A stretch of DNA of 64,000 bases from Amia ocellicauda (GCF_036373705.1 NC_089851.1:53909940-53973939); one strand, 5' to 3'; positions 13,172 through 25,551 are shown, counted from the first letter of the stretch. Notes: generated from the letters alone by a model not told the origin. Numbers and translations: made by a program.

Positions 13172-16100
13172 GTGCAGAGGAGCCCAGAAGCCAGCCTTCA
13201 AGAGCAAACGAACAAACACTTCGGTGACTGCAAAGTGGGGCCAAGTGGGCTCGTCCTGGAGTTGAACCCAGGGCCTCTCACACCCTCAGCAAGAATCATA
13301 CCCCTAGACCAACGAGCCAAGTTAACGGAGGGTGTCGCAGTTTCTGCTGGGCAAGCGCGTAACTGCTTTGGGGCAGACCGGGAGACCTACGCTCACTGAC
13401 TGATAGCATGGACTGTAGCGCTGACGTGTCTTTCCAGAATGGTAACGCCATCCCCAGTGAGACAGCACTGAGAGCATGGTTCAGCAGGCCCGCAAACAAC
13501 TGAAAAGAATGCCTCTCCTTTGGTGCAGCTCAGGAGTACACGTTCAGCAAAGGTCTCCATAACAAGCCGGCAAACCACATTTCGTCCTCCTCCTCCTCAA
13601 CAACACACTACATGTCCTCCACCTCCTCCTCAACAACAACAACAACAACAACAACGAACTTGTAAAAAACACATTTTCTTTAAAGAAAACAAAACACACA
13701 GATGACAGTCTGATTTCCCATCAGCTATACGGGCAACAGTATCTGAGGTCGATAGCCCTCCCTTGTGCAGAGGAGCCCAGAAGCCAGCCTTCAAGAGCAA
13801 ACGAACAAACACTTCGGTGACTGCAAAGTGGGGCCAAGTGGGCTTGTCCTGGACTTGAACCCAGGGCCTCTCACACCCTCAGCAAGAATCATACCCCTAG
13901 ACCAACGAGCCAAGTTAACGGAGAGTGTCGCAGTTTCTGCTGGGCAAGCGCGTAACTGCTTTGGGGCAGACCGGGAGACCTACGCTCACTGACTGATAGC
14001 ATGGACTGTAGCGCTGAAGTGTCTTTCCAGAACGGTAACCGTATCCCCAGTGAGACAGCACTGAGAGCATGGTTCAGCAGGCCCGCAAACAACTGAAAAG
14101 AATGCCTCTCCTTTGGTGCAGCTCAGGAGTACACGTTCAGCAAAGGTCTCCATAACAAGCCGGCAAACCACATTTCGTCCTCCTCCTCCTCAACAACACA
14201 CTACATGTCCTCCTCCTCCTCCTCAACAACAACAACAACAACAACGAACTTGTAAAAAACACATTTTCTTTAAAGAAAACAAAACACACAGATGACAGTC
14301 TGATTTCCCATCAGCTTTACAGGCAACAGTATCTGAGGTTGATAGCCCTCCCTTGTGCAGAGGAGCCCAGAAGCCAGCCTTCAAGAGCAAACGAACAAAC
14401 ACTTCGGTGACTGCAAAGTGGGGCCAAGTGGGCTCGTCCTGGAGTTGAACCCAGGGCCTCTCACACCCTCAGCAAGAATCATACCCCTAGACCAACGAGC
14501 CAAGTTAACGGAGGGTGTCGCAGTTTCTGCTGGGCAAGCGCGTAACTGCTTTGGGGCAGACCGGGAGACCTACGCTCACTGACTGATAGCATGGACTGTA
14601 GCGCTGACGTGTCTTTCCAGAATGGTAACGCCATCCCCAGTGAGACAGCACTGAGAGCATGGTTCAGCAGGCCCGCAAACAACTGAAAAGAATGCCTCTC
14701 CTTTGGTGCAGCTCAGGAGTACACGTTCAGCAAAGGTCTCCATAACAAGCCGGCAAACCACATTTCGTCCTCCTCCTCCTCAACAACACACTACATGTCC
14801 TCCACCTCCTCCTCAACAACAACAACAACAACAACAACGAACTTGTAAAAAACACATTTTCTTTAAAGAAAACAAAACACACAGATGACAGTCTGATTTC
14901 CCATCAGCTATACGGGCAACAGTATCTGAGGTCGATAGCCCTCCCTTGTGCAGAGGAGCCCAGAAGCCAGCCTTCAAGAGCAAACGAACAAACACTTCGG
15001 TGACTGCAAAGTGGGGCCAAGTGGGCTTGTCCTGGACTTGAACCCAGGGCCTCTCACACCCTCAGCAAGAATCATACCCCTAGACCAACGAGCCAAGTTA
15101 ACGGAGAGTGTCGCAGTTTCTGCTGGGCAAGCGCGTAACTGCTTTGGGGCAGACCGGGAGACCTACGCTCACTGACTGATAGCATGGACTGTAGCGCTGA
15201 AGTGTCTTTCCAGAACGGTAACCGTATCCCCAGTGAGACAGCACTGAGAGCATGGTTCAGCAGGCCCGCAAACAACTGAAAAGAATGCCTCTCCTTTGGT
15301 GCAGCTCAGGAGTACACGTTCAGCAAAGGTCTCCATAACAAGCCGGCAAACCACATTTCGTCCTCCTCCTCCTCAACAACACACTACATGTCCTCCTCCT
15401 CCTCCTCAACAACAACAACAACAACAACGAACTTGTAAAAAACACATTTTCTTTAAAGAAAACAAAACACACAGATGACAGTCTGATTTCCCATCAGCTT
15501 TACAGGCAACAGTATCTGAGGTCGATAGCCCTCCCTTGTGCAGAGGAGCCCAGAAGCCAGCCTTCAAGAGCAAACGAACAAACACTTCGGTGACTGCAAA
15601 GTGGGGCCAAGTGGGCTTGTCCTGGAGTTGAACCCAGGGCCTCTCACACCCTCAGCAAGAATCATACCCCTAGACCAACGAGCCAAGTTAACGGAGGGTG
15701 TCGCAGTTTCTGCTGGGCAAGCGCGTAACTGCTTTGGGGCAGACCGGGAGACCTACGCTCACTGACTGATAGCATGGACTGTAGCGCTGACGTGTCTTTC
15801 CAGAATGGTAACGCCATCCCCAGTGAGACAGCACTGAGAGCATGGTTCAGCAGGCCCGCAAACAACTGAAAAGAATGCCTCTCCTTTGGTGCAGCTCAGG
15901 AGTACACGTTCAGCAAAGGTCTCCATAACAAGCCGGCAAACCACATTTCGTCCTCCTCCTCCTCAACAACACACTACATGTCCTCCTCCTCCTCCTCAAC
16001 AACAACAACAACAACAACGAACTTGTAAAAAACACATTTTCTTTAAAGAAAACAAAACACACAGATGACAGTCTGATTTCCCATCAGCTTTACAGGCAAC

Positions 16101-18481
16101 AGTATCTGAGGTCGATAGCCCTCCCTTGTGCAGAGGAGCCCAGAAGCCAGCCTTCAAGAGCAAACGAACAAACACTTCGGTGACTGCAAAGTGGGGCCAA
16201 GTGGGCTCGTCCTGGAGTTGAACCCAGGGCCTCTCACACCCTCAGCAAGAATCATACCCCTAGACCAACGAGCCAAGTTAACGGAGGGTGTCGCAGTTTC
16301 TGCTGGGCAAGCGCGTAACTGCTTTGGGGCAGACCGGGAGACCTACGCTCACTGACTGATAGCATGGACTGTAGCGCTGACGTGTCTTTCCAGAATGGTA
16401 ACGCCATCCCCAGTGAGACAGCACTGAGAGCATGGTTCAGCAGGCCCGCAAACAACTGAAAAGAATGCCTCTCCTTTGGTGCAGCTCAGGAGTACACGTT
16501 CAGCAAAGGTCTCCATAACAAGCCGGCAAACCACATTTCGTCCTCCTCCTCCTCAACAACACACTACATGTCCTCCACCTCCTCCTCAACAACAACAACA
16601 ACAACAACAACGAACTTGTAAAAAACACATTTTCTTTAAAGAAAACAAAACACACAGATGACAGTCTGATTTCCCATCAGCTATACGGGCAACAGTATCT
16701 GAGGTCGATAGCCCTCCCTTGTGCAGAGGAGCCCAGAAGCCAGCCTTCAAGAGCAAACGAACAAACACTTCGGTGACTGCAAAGTGGGGCCAAGTGGGCT
16801 TGTCCTGGACTTGAACCCAGGGCCTCTCACACCCTCAGCAAGAATCATACCCCTAGACCAACGAGCCAAGTTAACGGAGAGTGTCGCAGTTTCTGCTGGG
16901 CAAGCGCGTAACTGCTTTGGGGCAGACCGGGAGACCTACGCTCACTGACTGATAGCATGGACTGTAGCGCTGAAGTGTCTTTCCAGAACGGTAACCGTAT
17001 CCCCAGTGAGACAGCACTGAGAGCATGGTTCAGCAGGCCCGCAAACAACTGAAAAGAATGCCTCTCCTTTGGTGCAGCTCAGGAGTACACGTTCAGCAAA
17101 GGTCTCCATAACAAGCCGGCAAACCACATTTCGTCCTCCTCCTCCTCAACAACACACTACATGTCCTCCTCCTCCTCCTCAACAACAACAACAACAACAA
17201 CGAACTTGTAAAAAACACATTTTCTTTAAAGAAAACAAAACACACAGATGACAGTCTGATTTCCCATCAGCTTTACAGGCAACAGTATCTGAGGTCGATA
17301 GCCCTCCCTTGTGCAGAGGAGCCCAGAAGCCAGCCTTCAAGAGCAAACGAACAAACACTTCGGTGACTGCAAAGTGGGGCCAAGTGGGCTCGTCCTGGAG
17401 TTGAACCCAGGGCCTCTCACACCCTCAGCAAGAATCATACCCCTAGACCAACGAGCCAAGTTAACGGAGGGTGTCGCAGTTTCTGCTGGGCAAGCGCGTA
17501 ACTGCTTTGGGGCAGACCGGGAGACCTACGCTCACTGACTGATAGCATGGACTGTAGCGCTGACGTGTCTTTCCAGAATGGTAACGCCATCCCCAGTGAG
17601 ACAGCACTGAGAGCATGGTTCAGCAGGCCCGCAAACAACTGAAAAGAATGCCTCTCCTTTGGTGCAGCTCAGGAGTACACGTTCAGCAAAGGTCTCCATA
17701 ACAAGCCGGCAAACCACATTTCGTCCTCCTCCTCCTCAACAACACACTACATGTCCTCCACCTCCTCCTCAACAACAACAACAACAACAACAACGAACTT
17801 GTAAAAAACACATTTTCTTTAAAGAAAACAAAACACACAGATGACAGTCTGATTTCCCATCAGCTATACGGGCAACAGTATCTGAGGTCGATAGCCCTCC
17901 CTTGTGCAGAGGAGCCCAGAAGCCAGCCTTCAAGAGCAAACGAACAAACACTTCGGTGACTGCAAAGTGGGGCCAAGTGGGCTCGTCCTGGACTTGAACC
18001 CAGGGCCTCTCACACCCTCAGCAAGAATCATACCCCTAGACCAACGAGCCAAGTTAACGGAGAGTGTCGCAGTTTCTGCTGGGCAAGCGCGTAACTGCTT
18101 TGGGGCAGACCGGGAGACCTACGCTCACTGACTGATAGCATGGACTGTAGCGCTGAAGTGTCTTTCCAGAACGGTAACCGTATCCCCAGTGAGACAGCAC
18201 TGAGAGCATGGTTCAGCAGGCCCGCAAACAACTGAAAAGAATGCCTCTCCTTTGGTGCAGCTCAGGAGTACACGTTCAGCAAAGGTCTCCATAACAAGCC
18301 GGCAAACCACATTTCGTCCTCCTCCTCCTCAACAACACACTACATGTCCTCCTCCTCCTCAACAACAACAACGAACTTGTAAAATACACATTTTCTTTAA
18401 AGAAAACAAAACACACAGATGACAGTCTGATTTCCCATCAGCTACACAGCCAACAGTATCTGAGGTTGAAAGACCTCCCTG
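13172..18481. repeat. Two-unit higher-order repeat, 1,183 bp period
   Basis: Units with the 'ggacttgaaccc' variant in the tRNA-like copy occur at 13,840, 15,023, 16,796 and 17,979, spaced 1,183, 1,773 and 1,183 bp. They alternate with 'ggagttgaaccc' units whose microsatellite has (CAA)8. The 1,773 bp step is one dimer plus one extra 590 bp unit. Confidence 0.8.
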
Positions 18482-18556
18482 GTGCAGAGGAGCCCAGAAG
18501 CCAAGCATCGAGAGAGAACAAACGAATGCTTCAGAGAATGCAAAGCAGGGCCAAGC

Positions 18557-18628
18557 GGGCTCGTCCGGGAGTTGAACCCGGGACCTCTCGCACCCAAAGC
18601 GAGAATCATACCCCTAGACCAACGAGCC
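18557..18628 (-). tRNA. tRNA-Pro (anticodon TGG), canonical copy
   Basis: Counterpart of the copy at 2,687-2,758 in the block duplicated at 15,870 bp distance. All stems pair and the anticodon is TGG. Confidence 0.85.
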
Positions 18629-21506
18629 AAGTTATCTGACAGTGTCACAGTTTCTGCTGGGCAAGCGCGTAACTGCTTTGGGGCAGACCGGGAGACCTAC
18701 GCTCACTGACTGATAGCATGGACTGTAGCGCTGACGTGTCTTTCCAGAATGGTAACGCCATCCCCAGTGAGACAGCACTGAGAGCATTTTTCAGCAGGCC
18801 CGCAAACAACTGAAAAGAATGCCTCTCCTTTGGTGCAGCTCAGGAGTACACGTTCAGCAAAGGTCTCCATAACAAGCCGGCAAACCACATTTCGTCCTCC
18901 TCCTCCTCAACAACACACTAGATGTCCTCCTCCTCCTCCTCAACAACAACAACAACAACGAACTTGTAAAAAACACATTTTCTTTAAAGAAAACAAAACA
19001 CACAGATGACAGTCTGATTTCCCATCAGCTTTACAGGCAACAGTATCTGAGGTCGATAGCCCTCCCTTGTGCAGAGGAGCCCAGAAGCCAGCCTTCAAGA
19101 GCAAACGAACAAACACTTCGGTGACTGCAAAGTGGGGCCAAGTGGGCTCATCCTGGAGTTGAACCCAGGGCCTCTCACACCCTCAGCAAGAATCATACCC
19201 CTAGACCAACGAGCCAAGTTAACGGAGGGTGTCGCAGTTTCTGCTGGGCAAGCGCGTAACTGCTTTGGGGCAGACCGGGAGACCTACGCTCACTGACTGA
19301 TAGCATGGACTGTAGCGCTGACGTGTCTTTCCAGAATGGTAACGCCATCCCCAGTGAGACAGCACTGAGAGCATGGTTCAGCAGGCCCGCAAACAACTGA
19401 AAAGAATGCCTCTCCTTTGGTGCAGCTCAGGAGTACACGTTCAGCAAAGGTCTCCATAACAAGCCGGCAAACCACATTTCGTCCTCCTCCTCCTCAACAA
19501 CACACTACATGTCCTCCACCTCCTCCTCAACAACAACAACAACAACAACGAACTTGTAAAAAACACATTTTCTTTAAAGAAAACAAAACACACAGATGAC
19601 AGTCTGACTTCCCATCAGCTATACGGGCAACAGTATCTGAGGTCGATAGCCCTCCCTTGTGCAGAGGAGCCCAGAAGCCAGCCTTCAAGAGCAAACGAAC
19701 AAACACTTCGGTGACTGCAAAGTGGGGCCAAGTGGGCTTGTCCTGGAGTTGAACCCAGGGCCTCTCACACCCTCAGCAAGAATCATACCCCTAGACCAAC
19801 GAGCCAAGTTAACGGAGAGTGTCGCAGTTTCTGCTGGGCAAGCGCGTAACTGCTTTGGGGCAGACCGGGAGACCTACGCTCACTGACTGATAGCATGGAC
19901 TGTAGCGCTGACGTGTCTTTCCAGAATGGTAACGCCATCCCCAGTGAGACAGCACTGAGAGCATGGTTCAGCAGGCCCGCAAACAACTGAAAAGAATGCC
20001 TCTCCTTTGGTGCAGCTCAGGAGTACACGTTCAGCAAAGGTCTCCATAACAAGCCGGCAAACCACATTTCGTCCTCCTCCTCCTCAACAACACACTACAT
20101 GTCCTCCACCTCCTCCTCAACAACAACAACAACAACAACGAACTTGTAAAAAACACATTTTCTTTAAAGAAAACAAAACACACAGATGACAGTCTGACTT
20201 CCCATCAGCTATACGGGCAACAGTATCTGAGGTCGATAGCCCTCCCTTGTGCAGAGGAGCCCAGAAGCCAGCCTTCAAGAGCAAACGAACAAACACTTCG
20301 GTGACTGCAAAGTGGGGCCAAGTGGGCTTGTCCTGGAGTTGAACCCAGGGCCTCTCACACCCTCAGCAAGAATCATACCCCTAGACCAACGAGCCAAGTT
20401 AACGGAGAGTGTCGCAGTTTCTGCTGGGCAAGCGCGTAACTGCTTTGGGGCAGACCGGGAGACCTACGCTCACTGACTGATAGCATGGACTGTAGCGCTG
20501 AAGTGTCTTTCCAGAACGGTAACCGTATCCCCAGTGAGACAGCACTGAGAGCATGGTTCAGCAGGCCCGCAAACAACTGAAAAGAATGCCTCTCCTTTGG
20601 TGCAGCTCAGGAGTACACGTTCAGCAAAGGTCTCCATAACAAGCCGGCAAACCACATTTCGTCCTCCTCCTCCTCAACAACACACTACATGTCCTCCACC
20701 TCCTCCTCAACAACAACAACAACAACAACAACGAACTTGTAAAAAACACATTTTCTTTAAAGAAAACAAAACACACAGATGACAGTCTGACTTCCCATCA
20801 GCTATACGGGCAACAGTATCTGAGGTCGATAGCCCTCCCTTGTGCAGAGGAGCCCAGAAGCCAGCCTTCAAGAGCAAACGAACAAACACTTCGGTGACTG
20901 CAAAGTGGGGCCAAGTGGGCTTGTCCTGGAGTTGAACCCAGGGCCTCTCACACCCTCAGCAAGAATCATACCCCTAGACCAACGAGCCAAGTTAACGGAG
21001 AGTGTCGCAGTTTCTGCTGGGCAAGCGCGTAACTGCTTTGGGGCAGACCGGGAGACCTACGCTCACTGACTGATAGCATGGACTGTAGCGCTGAAGTGTC
21101 TTTCCAGAACGGTAACCGTATCCCCAGTGAGACAGCACTGAGAGCATGGTTCAGCAGGCCCGCAAACAACTGAAAAGAATGCCTCTCCTTTGGTGCAGCT
21201 CAGGAGTACACGTTCAGCAAAGGTCTCCATAACAAGCCGGCAAACCACATTTCGTCCTCCTCCTCCTCAACAACACACTACATGTCCTCCTCCTCCTCCT
21301 CAACAACAACAACAACAACAACGAACTTGTAAAAAACACATTTTCTTTAAAGAAAACAAAACACACAGATGACAGTCTGATTTCCCATCAGCTTTACAGG
21401 CAACAGTATCTGAGGTCGATAGCCCTCCCTTGTGCAGAGGAGCCCAGAAGCCAGCCTTCAAGAGCAAACGAACAAACACTTCGGTGACTGCAAAGCAGGG
21501 CCAAGC

Positions 21507-21578
21507 GGGCTCGTCCGGGAGTTGAACCCGGGACCTCTCGCACCCAAAGCGAGAATCATACCCCTAGACCAACGAGCC
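21507..21578 (-). tRNA. tRNA-Pro (anticodon TGG), in a chimeric unit
   Basis: The tRNA and its spacer are of the canonical TGG type. The ~70 bp on the other side ('cttcaagagcaaacg', 'acttcggtgactgc') are of the degenerate-class type. The switch falls just before the tRNA 3' end, near 21,495. The same chimera occurs at 62,313-62,384. Confidence 0.85.
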
Positions 21579-22084
21579 AAGTTATCTGACAGTGTCACAG
21601 TTTCTGCTGGGCAAGCGCGTAACTGCTTTGGGGCAGACCGGGAGACCTACGCTCACTGACTGATAGCATGGACTGTAGCGCTGACGTGTCTTTCCAGAAT
21701 GGTAACGCCATCCCCAGTGAGACAGCACTGAGAGCATGGTTCAGCAGGCCCGCAAACAACTGAAAAGAATGCCTCTCCTTTGGTGCAGCTCAGGAGTACA
21801 CGTTCAGCAAAGGTCTCCATAACAAGCCGGCAAACCACATTTCGTCCTCCTCCTCCTCAACAACACACTACATGTCCTCCTCCTCCTCAACAACAACAAC
21901 GAACTTGTAAAATACACATTTTCTTTAAAGAAAACAAAACACACAGATGACAGTCTGATTTCCCATCAGCTACACAGCCAACAGTATCTGAGGTTGAAAG
22001 ACCTCCCTGGTGCAGAGGAGCCCAGAAGCCAAGCATCGAGAGAGAACAAACGAATGCTTCAGAGAATGCAAAGCAGGGCCAAGC

Positions 22085-22156
22085 GGGCTCGTCCGGGAGT
22101 TGAACCCGGGACCTCTCGCACCCTAAGCGAGAATCATACCCCTAGACCAACGAGCC
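22085..22156 (-). tRNA. tRNA-Pro (anticodon AGG), canonical copy
   Basis: Complete cloverleaf, anticodon AGG, with the same private unit variants as the copies at 4,442 and 59,947. Confidence 0.85.
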
Positions 22157-22662
22157 AAGTTAACGGAGCGTGTCGCAGTTTCTGCTGGGCAAGCGCGTAA
22201 CTGCTTTGGGGCAGACCGGGAGACCTACGCTCACTGACTGATAGCATGGACTGTAGCGCTGACGTATCTTTCCAGAATGGTAACGCCATCCCCAGTGAGA
22301 CAGCACTGAGAGCATGGTTCAGCAGGCCCGCAAACAACTGAAAAGAATGCCTCTCCTTTGGTGCAGCTCAGGAGTACACGTTCAGCAAAGGTCTCCATAA
22401 CAAGCCGGCAAACCACATTTCGTCCTCCTCCTCCTCAACAACACACTACATGTCCTCCTCCTCCTCAACAACAACAACGAACTTGTAAAATACACATTTT
22501 CTTTAAAGAAAACAAAACACACAGATGACAGTCTGATTTCCCATCAGCTTTACAGGCAACAGTATCTGAGGTCGATAGCCCTCCCTTGTGCAGAGGAGCC
22601 CAGAAGCCAGCCTTCAAGAGCAAACGAACAAACACTTCGGTGACTGCAAAGTGGGGCCAAGT

Positions 22663-22734
22663 GGGCTCGTCCTGGAGTTGAACCCAGGGCCTCTCGCACC
22701 CTAAGCGAGAATCATACCCCTAGACCAACGAGCC
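22663..22734 (-). pseudogene. Mosaic tRNA-Pro copy: degenerate T arm, canonical AGG anticodon arm
   Basis: The T-arm half is of the degenerate class (T stem CTGGG/CCAGG with two poor pairs). The anticodon arm is canonical (CTCGC, loop TTAGGGT, GCGAG). The switch lies inside the 72 nt, between about 22,694 and 22,700. It looks like a gene-conversion tract; function is doubtful because the T stem is weakened. Confidence 0.75.
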
Positions 22735-23375
22735 AAGTTAACGGAGGGTGTCGCAGTTTCTGCTGGGCAAGCGCGTAACTGCTTTGGGGCAGACCGGGAG
22801 ACCTACGCTCACTGACTGATAGCATGGACTGTAGCGCTGAAGTGTCTTTCCAGAACGGTAACCGTATCCCCAGTGAGACAGCACTGAGAGCATGGTTCAG
22901 CAGGCCCGCAAACAACTGAAAAGAATGCCTCTCCTTTGGTGCAGCTCAGGAGTACACGTTCAGCAAAGGTCTCCATAACAAGCCGGCAAACCACATTTCG
23001 TCCTCCTCCTCCTCAACAACACACTACATGTCCTCCTCCTCCTCAACAACAACAACGAACTTGTAAAATACACATTTTCTTTAAAGAAAACAAAACACAC
23101 AGATGACAGTCTGATTTCCCATCAGCTACACAGCCAACAGTATGTGAGGTTGAAAGACCTCCCTGGTGCAGAGGAGCCCAGAAGCCAAGCATCGAGAGAG
23201 AACAAACGAATGCTTCAGAGAATGCAAAGCGGGGCCAAGCGGGCTCGTCCTGGAGTTGAACCCAGGGCCTCTCACACCCTCAGCAAGAATCATACCCCTA
23301 GACCAACGAGCCAAGCTAATAGGCAATATTGCATGTTCTCCTGGGCAAGCACATAACTGCTTGAGGCAGACCCTC

Positions 23376-23901
23376 ACCTGATCACCACATGTGGTTACAC
23401 TTTAAGAAGGGGTGAGTTTAAGGTCATCGGTAACATCACAAAGGTTGGCAGCATTTTACATGAATATGTAAAGTTAAAAACACACACTACATGTAAATAA
23501 GCCATACTACTTGTTTAGTGTATGTAAGCTCGTTCTGTAATCATACATCATCCATACTAGTATTTAATAATTGAATTAACTATACACAAACTACTTGGTC
23601 AATTCACTCTTGTTACCGTGTAATTACAGTGCAAGTAAATTGTAATAATTGTAGCGTTGTATATTGGGCCATATTTTACATGTAACTATATATTTCATAT
23701 TTGTCCAATTAATGTACATTTGTTTTTTTTGTTTTTTAGCTGGTACCAAAACATTGGACTCTGGAACTAAAAGGTCGGAAATTGGAAGAACTATTAATGA
23801 CAAATGAATGACCGCTGATACAAGTAAATAGTGTTTCCTCAAATCTAAAGTGAGACCTTTTTGAATGAATCTGTAATACATGCCCTAAACAGAATGAGAA
23901 C
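23376..23901. other. AT-rich interval, no gene seen
   Basis: Unique-looking AT-rich DNA between the array edge and the Tc1 fragment. A T-rich tract at 23,719-23,739 ends in 'ag' and resembles a splice acceptor, but no convincing exon follows. Confidence 0.6.
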
Positions 23902-24543
23902 ATGGATCCATCATGCCTTGTTACCACTGTGCAGGCTGGTGGTGGTGGTGTAATGGTGTGGGGGATGTTTTCTTGGCACACTTTATGCCCCTTAGTGCCA
24001 ATTGGGCATCGTTTAAATGCCACGGCCTACCTGAGCATTGTTTCTGACCATGTCCATCCCTTTATGACCACCATGTACCCATCCTCTGATGGCTACTTCC
24101 AGCAGGATAATGCACCATGTCACAAAGGTCGAATCATTTCAAATTGGTTTCTTGAACATGACAATGAGTTCACTGTACTAAACTGGCCCCCACAGTCACC
24201 AGATCTCAACCCAATAGAGCATCTTTGGGATGTGGTGGAACGGGAGCTTCGTGCCCTGGATGTGCATCCCACAAATCTCCATCAATTGCAAGATGCTATC
24301 CTATCAATATGGGCCAACATTTCTAAAGAATGCTTTCAGCACCTTGTTGAATCAATGCCACGTAGAATTAAGGCAGTTCTGAAGGCAAAAGGGGGTCAAA
24401 CACCAAGTGAGTACCAAGTGAAATCTATTAAAGTATTGAAGTATCCCAATGTTTTAAGTTACACTTCATGTATACATGTGTTTGGAAGTTTATCAAAATA
24501 TATTCTACCAGTATATTTAGAATGCAACATTTTTGCAGTCTAA
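23902..24543 (+). pseudogene. Tc1-like transposase fragment with DD36E spacing
   Basis: The 213-residue frame covers the C-terminal two thirds of a Tc1/mariner DDE transposase. Visible are a GGGGVMVWG strand motif near residues 14-22, the second catalytic Asp in QQDNAPCH (about residues 67-74), and the catalytic Glu in SPDLNPIEHLWD. By my count 36 residues separate that Asp from the Glu. That fits the DD36E (Incomer/IC) group rather than classic DD34E. The N-terminal paired-type DNA-binding domains and the first Asp are missing upstream, where frames are closed, and the tail after about residue 180 looks like read-through into AT-rich DNA. No intact TIR pair was identified. A dead copy. Confidence 0.8.
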
Positions 24544-24958
24544 TATATTCACAGTATACAATACATGCAATATGAGATTGTTGTGTATTTAGCAGTATAC
24601 TAAATGTATATTATAAGGGGACATATATGTATGCATTTTTATATATTTAGTATAAAATACATGTGTAGATGTTACAGTATATTTGCATATAATTATAGAT
24701 ATATTAAAAACAAGTTTACATATAATTCTGAATATACTTAAGTTATATTAAGCAATATTTGTATTGTATAATATAGTGTATTTGACCATATTTCTGTATC
24801 AAGTGACAGTGCAATTGATATTTAAAAGAATATTTTCACCATATATTATAAAATGGTATGCACATTTATAAAACATATTAATACATTAAAATACATTTCA
24901 TATTTCAGAATAATATATATTTTTAAATATTTTATTTTTGTAAGGGTATCTTCCATAA

Positions 24959-25144
24959 ATGCAGTTTTACCAAACAAAGGAAAACCAGGAAAGGTTGGTG
25001 GAGGAGATTACGCAGTTTTGGCAGCCCATTCTGAAACCCACTGCAGAATATATTCTGGCAGGAGGTCTGATTAAAATACTGGAAAATCTTCAATCAAAGT
25101 CAAGAAATGTGTCAAAAGGCTTCCAGTTTCCTTTCCTGCCATGA
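24959..25144 (+). other. Short ORF of unknown nature, possible exon remnant
   Basis: A 61-residue frame whose middle (KENQERLVEEITQFWQ ... LAGGLIKILENLQ) has an amphipathic, protein-like composition unlike the surrounding AT-rich DNA. A T-rich tract precedes it. I recognise no family. It could be the last exon of a decayed element-borne gene. Confidence 0.25.
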
Positions 25145-25164
25145 GAAGTATGCTGATTTCAGAA

Positions 25165-25475
25165 CCTCTATGAAGTAGATTCCTTATTTTTCAAAAAATA
25201 AGTAATGGTTATTTTTTTCATTGTTTCCTCAATATATTAATAATAAACTGTTTTATTTTTTTCTGCAAAATAAGTAAAGTTTACTTATTTATTTCTGGTT
25301 CCTGTTTTTTTTTTTTTTAAATAAGTAATGGTTATTTATTTTTATCTTTCTTGTTTATTACTTTTTCTGTGAATTCTGATTCTAGTAGTATGAAGAAATA
25401 AGTAATAGTTACTCATTCCTTATTTCTGTTTCCCTGTTTTTTCACAAAATAAGTAATGGTTATTTCAAAAATCCC
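25165..25475. repeat. Imperfect tandem repeat built on ataagtaatggtta
   Basis: Four or five diverged copies of a motif around 'ataagtaatggttatt' spaced about 80-130 bp and separated by T-rich tracts. A related copy lies near 26,815-26,885. No coding content. Confidence 0.5.
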
Positions 25476-25551
25476 TGTTTACAAATGTAAGGACTTATAG
25501 GACAACAGCATTACATACAGATAGATAACATACATTAGTTATTATGGTAAC

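Larger units (their letters stand above)
944..23312 (-). pseudogene. 32 degenerate tRNA-Pro-like copies of the left array
   Basis: Each is 72 nt on minus. First bases on the plus strand: 944, 2109, 3274, 3864, 5032, 5625, 6203, 6793, 7383, 7961, 8551, 9141, 9719, 10309, 10899, 11489, 12067, 12657, 13247, 13840, 14430, 15023, 15613, 16203, 16796, 17386, 17979, 19144, 19734, 20324, 20917, 23241. Shared defects: anticodon loop TGAGGGT (U33 replaced by G), anticodon stem CTTGC/GTGAG with two G-U-type pairs, and T stem CTGGG/CCAGG with a G-A clash. Many also have ACAAGCC in the acceptor 3' strand, which gives a C-A mismatch. The B box (GTTCAACTC) and A box remain intact, so Pol III could still recognise them even if no usable tRNA results. 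Confidence 0.8.
1..23375. repeat. Left tandem array of tRNA-Pro-containing ~590 bp units
   Basis: About 39 full head-to-tail units plus partial ends. Each unit reads, on the plus strand: a tRNA-Pro-like sequence (encoded on minus), a ~190 bp spacer ending near 'caaacaactgaaaag', a ~75 bp conserved stretch, (TCC)n then (CAA)n microsatellite, an A-rich stretch, and a ~130 bp leader into the next tRNA. Unit lengths fall into classes 578, 587, 590 and 593 bp, explained mainly by 4, 6, 7 or 8 CAA triplets and one extra TCC. Units are near-identical, which implies recent homogenisation. The right edge decays: after the last tRNA-like copy (23,241-23,312) a diverged spacer runs to about 23,375 before homology ends. 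The array continues beyond the left window edge or starts close to it. The short ORFs on both strands of each unit are treated as by-products of repetition. Confidence 0.95.

Noticed and set aside
1-23375. Regular repeats considered as a CRISPR-like array or rDNA/5S array
   Set aside because: Unit is ~590 bp with a tRNA-Pro in it, no short repeat-spacer pattern, no 5S or rRNA sequence; context is eukaryotic.
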